This document shows, piece by piece, positions 49,416 to 52,666 of a stretch of DNA of 52,666 nt. The notes beneath the pieces are model-generated. The model had not been told where the DNA came from, did no database searches, and was given only the letters and a program-made list of their open reading frames with translations. The stretch is from Anaerolineales bacterium. GTDB taxonomy: Bacteria; Chloroflexota; Anaerolineae; Anaerolineales; Villigracilaceae. The position numbers were made by a program, and so were the translations under genes. Position 1 is the first letter of the stretch. Each line of letters starts with the position of its first letter. The DNA lies in the NCBI GenBank assembly GCA_014860745.1, contig JACZJC010000011.1, positions 1 through 52,666 of the forward strand, given 5' to 3'.

Positions 49416-50624
49416 TAATGATTTTAGCAAGTTGAGCGTTTCATTCAATTTATCACGTCGATCTAAATTCTTAACTAAATACTCGCGCGCATTTGCGCCC
49501 ATCTCTTTGACCTGCGCAGTGTTTTGTGACAGTTCGAGAATCTTCTGCGCGAGCATGGCATCATCTGCCGGATGGACGTACACGCCACCCTGCGAAGACT
49601 CGATCAACTCGCGCGTGATGCCGTCAATGACGATGATGCTGGCACGTCCCGCCGCCATGTAGTCGAAGACCTTGTTGGGGTAGGTGGTGCGGAAGGCGGG
49701 GATGTCCTGCAAGATGGCGAGGCAGACATCCGCGGATGCGACGATGCGGGGCATATCCTTTTTCGGACGCGTGCCTGCAAAGAGGATGTTGGTGAGGTTT
49801 AGGCGACGCGATTCGGACTCAAGCCGTGCGCGTTCCTTGCCATCGCCGAAGAGGACAAAATGAATTTTGTCGTACGGTTTCAATCGTTCAGCAGCGCGGA
49901 GAAGTGTATCGATATCGTTCGCCTGACCAAGCGCACCCGCATACAAAACCACGAATTTATCTTCGACGTTGAGTTCCCTGCGAATGGACGAGCCATCAAT
50001 GGATGGATTGAACATATCCACGTCTGTGCCGTAGGCGATGTAGGTCACTTTGTTTTCGGGCACGCCTTTGGCAAGCATGTAATCGCGGTACGCAGGCGAG
50101 TTCACCAAAATATGATCCGCGCGTTTATACAAAAAGGTTTCCAGCCAGCGCGAGAGCGCAATGATGAGCGGATTCTTCAACACGCCCATGCTGATGCCGA
50201 ACTCAGGCCACAGGTCACGCACTTCGAGCAGGAAGGGCTTTCCGCGCAAAGTCGCCACCACCCACGCCGAAACCGCCTGAAAGATCGGAGGCGTGGTGCC
50301 CATTACCAGGTCCAGGTCTTTGACGCGCAGCGCGGTCAAGATCGAAGAGAACATAAAACTAAAGAAGGCGATCACGCGCCAGACATAATTACGATGAATT
50401 GCGGGGTACATGAACGAACGCAATACGCGGATGCCATCGAAGACTTGCTCGGCATAGAGTCCGCGCCGCTCCACCGTGCGTTGACCGGTCTGATAATTCA
50501 AATCACTGGCGACGATGACGAGTTCATGTCCGCGTTCTTTGAGGTACTTCCCCATCTCAAAATGACGTGTATGCCCCGGCTCTTCGGGAGAAACAAAAAC
50601 CTGGTTGATAAGTAGAATTTTCAT
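49398..50624 (-). CDS. GT4-family glycosyltransferase
   Basis: This 408-residue enzyme has the N-terminal GT-B start MKILLINQVFVSPEEPGHTRH and a donor-binding C-terminal half with VVLYAGALGQANDIDTLLRA, LFAGTRPKKDMP, and the conserved acidic stretch of YPNKVFDYMAAGR. It resembles WbuB/Fnl-type transferases of polysaccharide clusters. The start ATG 50624 is chosen because the longer open frame upstream has no signal or site. It likely adds a sugar to the lipid-linked unit begun by the WecA-like enzyme. Confidence 0.9.
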   Translation of the reverse strand: MKILLINQVFVSPEEPGHTRHFEMGKYLKERGHELVIVASDLNYQTGQRTVERRGLYAEQVFDGIRVLRSFMYPAIHRNYVWRVIAFFSFMFSSILTALRVKDLDLVMGTTPPIFQAVSAWVVATLRGKPFLLEVRDLWPEFGISMGVLKNPLIIALSRWLETFLYKRADHILVNSPAYRDYMLAKGVPENKVTYIAYGTDVDMFNPSIDGSSIRRELNVEDKFVVLYAGALGQANDIDTLLRAAERLKPYDKIHFVLFGDGKERARLESESRRLNLTNILFAGTRPKKDMPRIVASADVCLAILQDIPAFRTTYPNKVFDYMAAGRASIIVIDGITRELIESSQGGVYVHPADDAMLAQKILELSQNTAQVKEMGANAREYLVKNLDRRDKLNETLNLLKSLTTKEH

Positions 50625-50666
50625 GCGAAATGGAATTATAGCATCTGATGAATCCTCATAAACCCC

Positions 50667-50695
50667 TTGACAGACTAGAACAAGTGTTCTAGAAT
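50667..50695 (+). promoter_or_regulatory. sigma-70-type promoter with LexA box in the spacer
   Basis: TTGACA (50667-50672), 17 bases, TAGAAT (50690-50695). The palindrome TAGAACAAGTGTTCTA (50676-50691) matches the Gram-positive/Chloroflexota LexA box GAAC-N4-GTTC and covers the spacer and the first two bases of the -10. A repressor bound here would block RNA polymerase. Confidence 0.8.
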
Positions 50696-50730
50696 CCCCG
50701 CCATCCATCCAATTCGACAAGGAGGTCGAA

Positions 50731-51564
50731 ATGAGTACATATCGTCGTAATCCACTTGGAGATGGCTTGAGAAATCTCTGGAACAGCCTCGTCCATAACC
50801 GTCAATTCAACCGGGGCGCGGCCTGGGGCGTCATGATCGTCGGTGCCCTGCTAGCGTTCGAAGTCTTCAACTTCAGCACCACTCAATATGCGCTGCACGA
50901 TATGCTCGGGGACCTTGAATTCGCGGGTCTCCGCTGGGCTACCATCCTCGCCATCGCCTTCTGCGGCATCGATTTTGCCGGCATCGCCCGCATCTTCACC
51001 CCCGAACAGGGACGCGACGAACCGGCCGAAGTCTATTATCTCTTCGGCGCGTGGGTCCTGGCAGCGGGCTTTAATGCCTCGCTTACCTGGTGGGGCGTTT
51101 CTGTCGCAATTATGAATAACGGCAACCTGCAATCCACTGCCGTGCTAAGCGCGGAAACCCTGACCAAAGCTGTGCCTGTCTTTGTCGCCGTGATGGTCTG
51201 GCTGGTGCGCCTCTTGATCATCGGCACTTTCTCGCTTGCCGGCGACCGCATCTTCACCACTGCAAATATTCGCCAAGGCCAATCTTCCTACCAAACCCAG
51301 CGCCCATCCTACAATGCTCCTCAGCCCCGTCCGTCTGCCTCCTACCAAAGCTCGCGCCCGGTGAATCAACCCATCAACCAGCCGGTGTTACGTCCTGCAT
51401 CGCAGATCAACCGACCCGCCAACACCACAACCAATTTCCGCCCGGCACCCAAGCCCGTTTCCTCGCAGCAATCCTCGTTCATCCCGCCGGAACCCACCTA
51501 CCATCCCGTCTCCTATGAAGCACGCAGCAATTCCGAAAGCGGAGACCGACGCTACGACGCATAA
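50731..51564 (+). CDS. membrane protein with Pro/Gln-rich tail, probably LexA regulated
   Basis: This 277-residue protein has four membrane helices (about 33-50, 68-86, 106-128, 146-168) and a disordered C-terminal third rich in Pro, Ser, Gln and Asn, with repeats such as RPVNQPINQPVLRPASQ. No known family. GGAGG precedes ATG 50731. The LexA-box promoter suggests expression during DNA damage; such genes are often part of mobile elements. It precedes a lytic transglycosylase on the same strand. Confidence 0.75.
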   Translation: MSTYRRNPLGDGLRNLWNSLVHNRQFNRGAAWGVMIVGALLAFEVFNFSTTQYALHDMLGDLEFAGLRWATILAIAFCGIDFAGIARIFTPEQGRDEPAEVYYLFGAWVLAAGFNASLTWWGVSVAIMNNGNLQSTAVLSAETLTKAVPVFVAVMVWLVRLLIIGTFSLAGDRIFTTANIRQGQSSYQTQRPSYNAPQPRPSASYQSSRPVNQPINQPVLRPASQINRPANTTTNFRPAPKPVSSQQSSFIPPEPTYHPVSYEARSNSESGDRRYDA

Positions 51565-51641
51565 TTTACCAGGTTCGACAACTTCATAAAACTCATTTCG
51601 AGCCCGGGTCCTTTAGCCGACCCAGAAAAGAGAAAAATTCA

Positions 51642-52376
51642 ATGCCCCGCGCTCGCTCCACAAAAAAGTATCAGCATGTTTTGCGAGCCGCTCCCGAGGA
51701 AGATTTAGGGAGCGGCTGTTTTTCTGGTTTCACCATCGTCCCGCTCGCCGTTATCTTCATCAGTGCAGCCCTCGCCTCCCTCGCATTGAAATCAAACCCC
51801 ATGCCTGCAAATGAAATCCAAATGGGCACATCCATCACAGCAGTTTTTCCGGTGGATATGCCGCCCGATTCCATCGCCACCGGTATTTCTCCCATCTTTC
51901 GAATGGAAGTTCAGCACTGGGCTGGTTCCATCTCGGAGTGGGCGGCCGCTGCGGGACTTAACCCGAACCTGGCTGCCACCATCATGCAGATCGAATCCTG
52001 CGGAGACCCCCGTGCTGTTTCCAGCGCCGGCGCCATGGGACTCTTCCAGGTCATGCCGTTTCATTTCTCCGCCGTCGACGACCCCTTCAATCCGAACACC
52101 AACGCCGCCCGCGGACTCGCCTATCTTGCCCGCTCGCTGACAGCCGCAAACGGGGATGCGCGACTTGCCATGGCCGGTTACAACGGCGGCATCGGCGTCA
52201 TCCCACGCGCCGAATGGACCTGGTCCGCGCAGACGAAGAGATACGTTCAATATGGCGCGCCAATCTATTCGGACGCGGTCAGCGGGCTTGACTCAAGCTC
52301 CGCGTTAAATGATTGGTATACCAGCTATGGGGTAAGTTTATGCAGGCAGGCTCATCAACGCCTGGGATTGCCGTAA
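51642..52376 (+). CDS. lytic transglycosylase (SLT family)
   Basis: This 244-residue protein has one N-terminal membrane helix (about 27-46) and a lytic transglycosylase domain at about 100-230: AATIMQIESCGDP with the catalytic Glu, SSAGAMGLFQVMP, and AMAGYNGG, all standard SLT motifs. It cuts peptidoglycan. It follows the membrane protein by 77 bases and may share the LexA-controlled transcript. In mobile elements such enzymes open the wall for DNA transfer, but here the role could be housekeeping. Confidence 0.9.
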   Translation: MPRARSTKKYQHVLRAAPEEDLGSGCFSGFTIVPLAVIFISAALASLALKSNPMPANEIQMGTSITAVFPVDMPPDSIATGISPIFRMEVQHWAGSISEWAAAAGLNPNLAATIMQIESCGDPRAVSSAGAMGLFQVMPFHFSAVDDPFNPNTNAARGLAYLARSLTAANGDARLAMAGYNGGIGVIPRAEWTWSAQTKRYVQYGAPIYSDAVSGLDSSSALNDWYTSYGVSLCRQAHQRLGLP

Positions 52377-52379
52377 GAG

Positions 52380-52406
52380 GGCGGCCTCATCTGAGGTCGT
52401 CTTTTT
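52380..52406. terminator. bidirectional terminator after the transglycosylase gene
   Basis: GGCGGCCTC pairs with GAGGTCGTC (with two G-T pairs) and is followed by TTTTTATTT on the plus strand. It separates two converging genes. Confidence 0.7.
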
Positions 52407-52665
52407 ATTTCAAAATATTTAACCAGATCACAAATGTCGTCCCCTTCCCTTCTTTTGACTCAACCTTGATCTGCCCGCCGTGATGTTCCACGATCCAATG
52501 CGCAATGGATAACCCCAGCCCAAAGCCGCCAGCCTTCGAACGCGTGCGCGATTTTTCCGCGCGATAGAAACGGTCGAATATGTGTGGCAGATCTTCGGCA
52601 GGGATGCCCGGACCCGTGTCCCGCACAATGACACGCGCCTGGTCGCCTAATTTTGACAGGCTTAG
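52405..52665 (-). CDS. sensor histidine kinase, C-terminal fragment
   Basis: This is the 3' end of a histidine kinase gene that leaves the window; about 86 residues are visible. The ATP-binding domain motifs DTGPGIPAEDLPHIFDRFYR (N/G1 and F boxes) and GGFGLGLSIAHWIVEHHGG (G2 box) are clear, and the protein ends in VIWLNILK. It is of the ordinary HisKA/HATPase type with a classic F box, unlike the HisKA_3 kinases elsewhere in the window. Confidence 0.92.
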   Translation of the reverse strand, partial: LSLSKLGDQARVIVRDTGPGIPAEDLPHIFDRFYRAEKSRTRSKAGGFGLGLSIAHWIVEHHGGQIKVESKEGKGTTFVIWLNILK

Positions 52666-52666
52666 G

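Overview
The window looks like a chromosome segment of a Chloroflexota bacterium, most likely an Anaerolineae relative. I infer this from the archaeal-type HMG-CoA synthase with a thiolase-like partner and a DUF35 protein, the class II HMG-CoA reductase, the Gram-positive/Chloroflexota-type LexA box, the many SPW/VKOR, DUF2085, DUF3105 and YHS proteins, and the base composition. No rRNA, tRNA or CRISPR array was seen.

Region 1 (1-29.3 kb) is an accessory island for copper, thiol-redox and extracytoplasmic electron transfer. It opens with the end of an IS5-like insertion sequence that has cut a Rieske gene in two, and closes with a large serine recombinase. In between lie a multicopper oxidase, a FixH-like lipoprotein, a NarL-type two-component system, a CcdA/DsbA/rhodanese thiol operon, YHS and zinc-ribbon proteins, a VKOR fusion, a copper ATPase operon, a DoxX-like protein, and two units built around NapH-like polyferredoxins. 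One of these units adds two CuA-type copper proteins, one fused to a c-type haem domain, and a DUF1573 protein with an in-frame UGA. About ten transcription units carry the same 18-bp operator (ATARGCN-N4-NGCYTAY). In eight of them a -10-like hexamer starts exactly 54.5 bp from the operator centre, so the island appears to be one regulon with an activator-type promoter layout. The NarL-type response regulator inside the island is the obvious candidate regulator.

Region 2 (29.4-41.6 kb) is mostly housekeeping: dnaA, a GAF-domain histidine kinase, and a mevalonate-pathway set (DUF35 OB-fold protein, HMG-CoA reductase, HMG-CoA synthase, and a thiolase homologue that has lost its catalytic residues). 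Within it sits a MerB-like organomercurial-lyase homologue whose second catalytic Cys codon is TGA, followed by a SECIS-like hairpin. A nucleotidyltransferase gene pair next to it is flanked by 35-bp direct repeats of the lyase 3' end.

Region 3 (40.6-52.7 kb) holds an ECF sigma/anti-sigma pair divergent from a DUF4097 protein, with matching ECF-type promoters on both sides. It continues with cell-surface polysaccharide genes (heparinase II/III-like, WecA/MraY-like, glycosyltransferase, SDR), an AT-rich TIR-like gene, a GNAT acetyltransferase, a membrane-protein gene with a LexA box inside its promoter, a lytic transglycosylase, and the end of a histidine kinase running off the window.

The strongest leads are the shared-operator regulon, the two selenocysteine candidates (both with 19 nt between UGA and the apical loop of the hairpin), the circularly permuted CcdA, the CuA/polyferredoxin/selenoprotein operon, the catalytically dead thiolase and the divergent ECF promoters.
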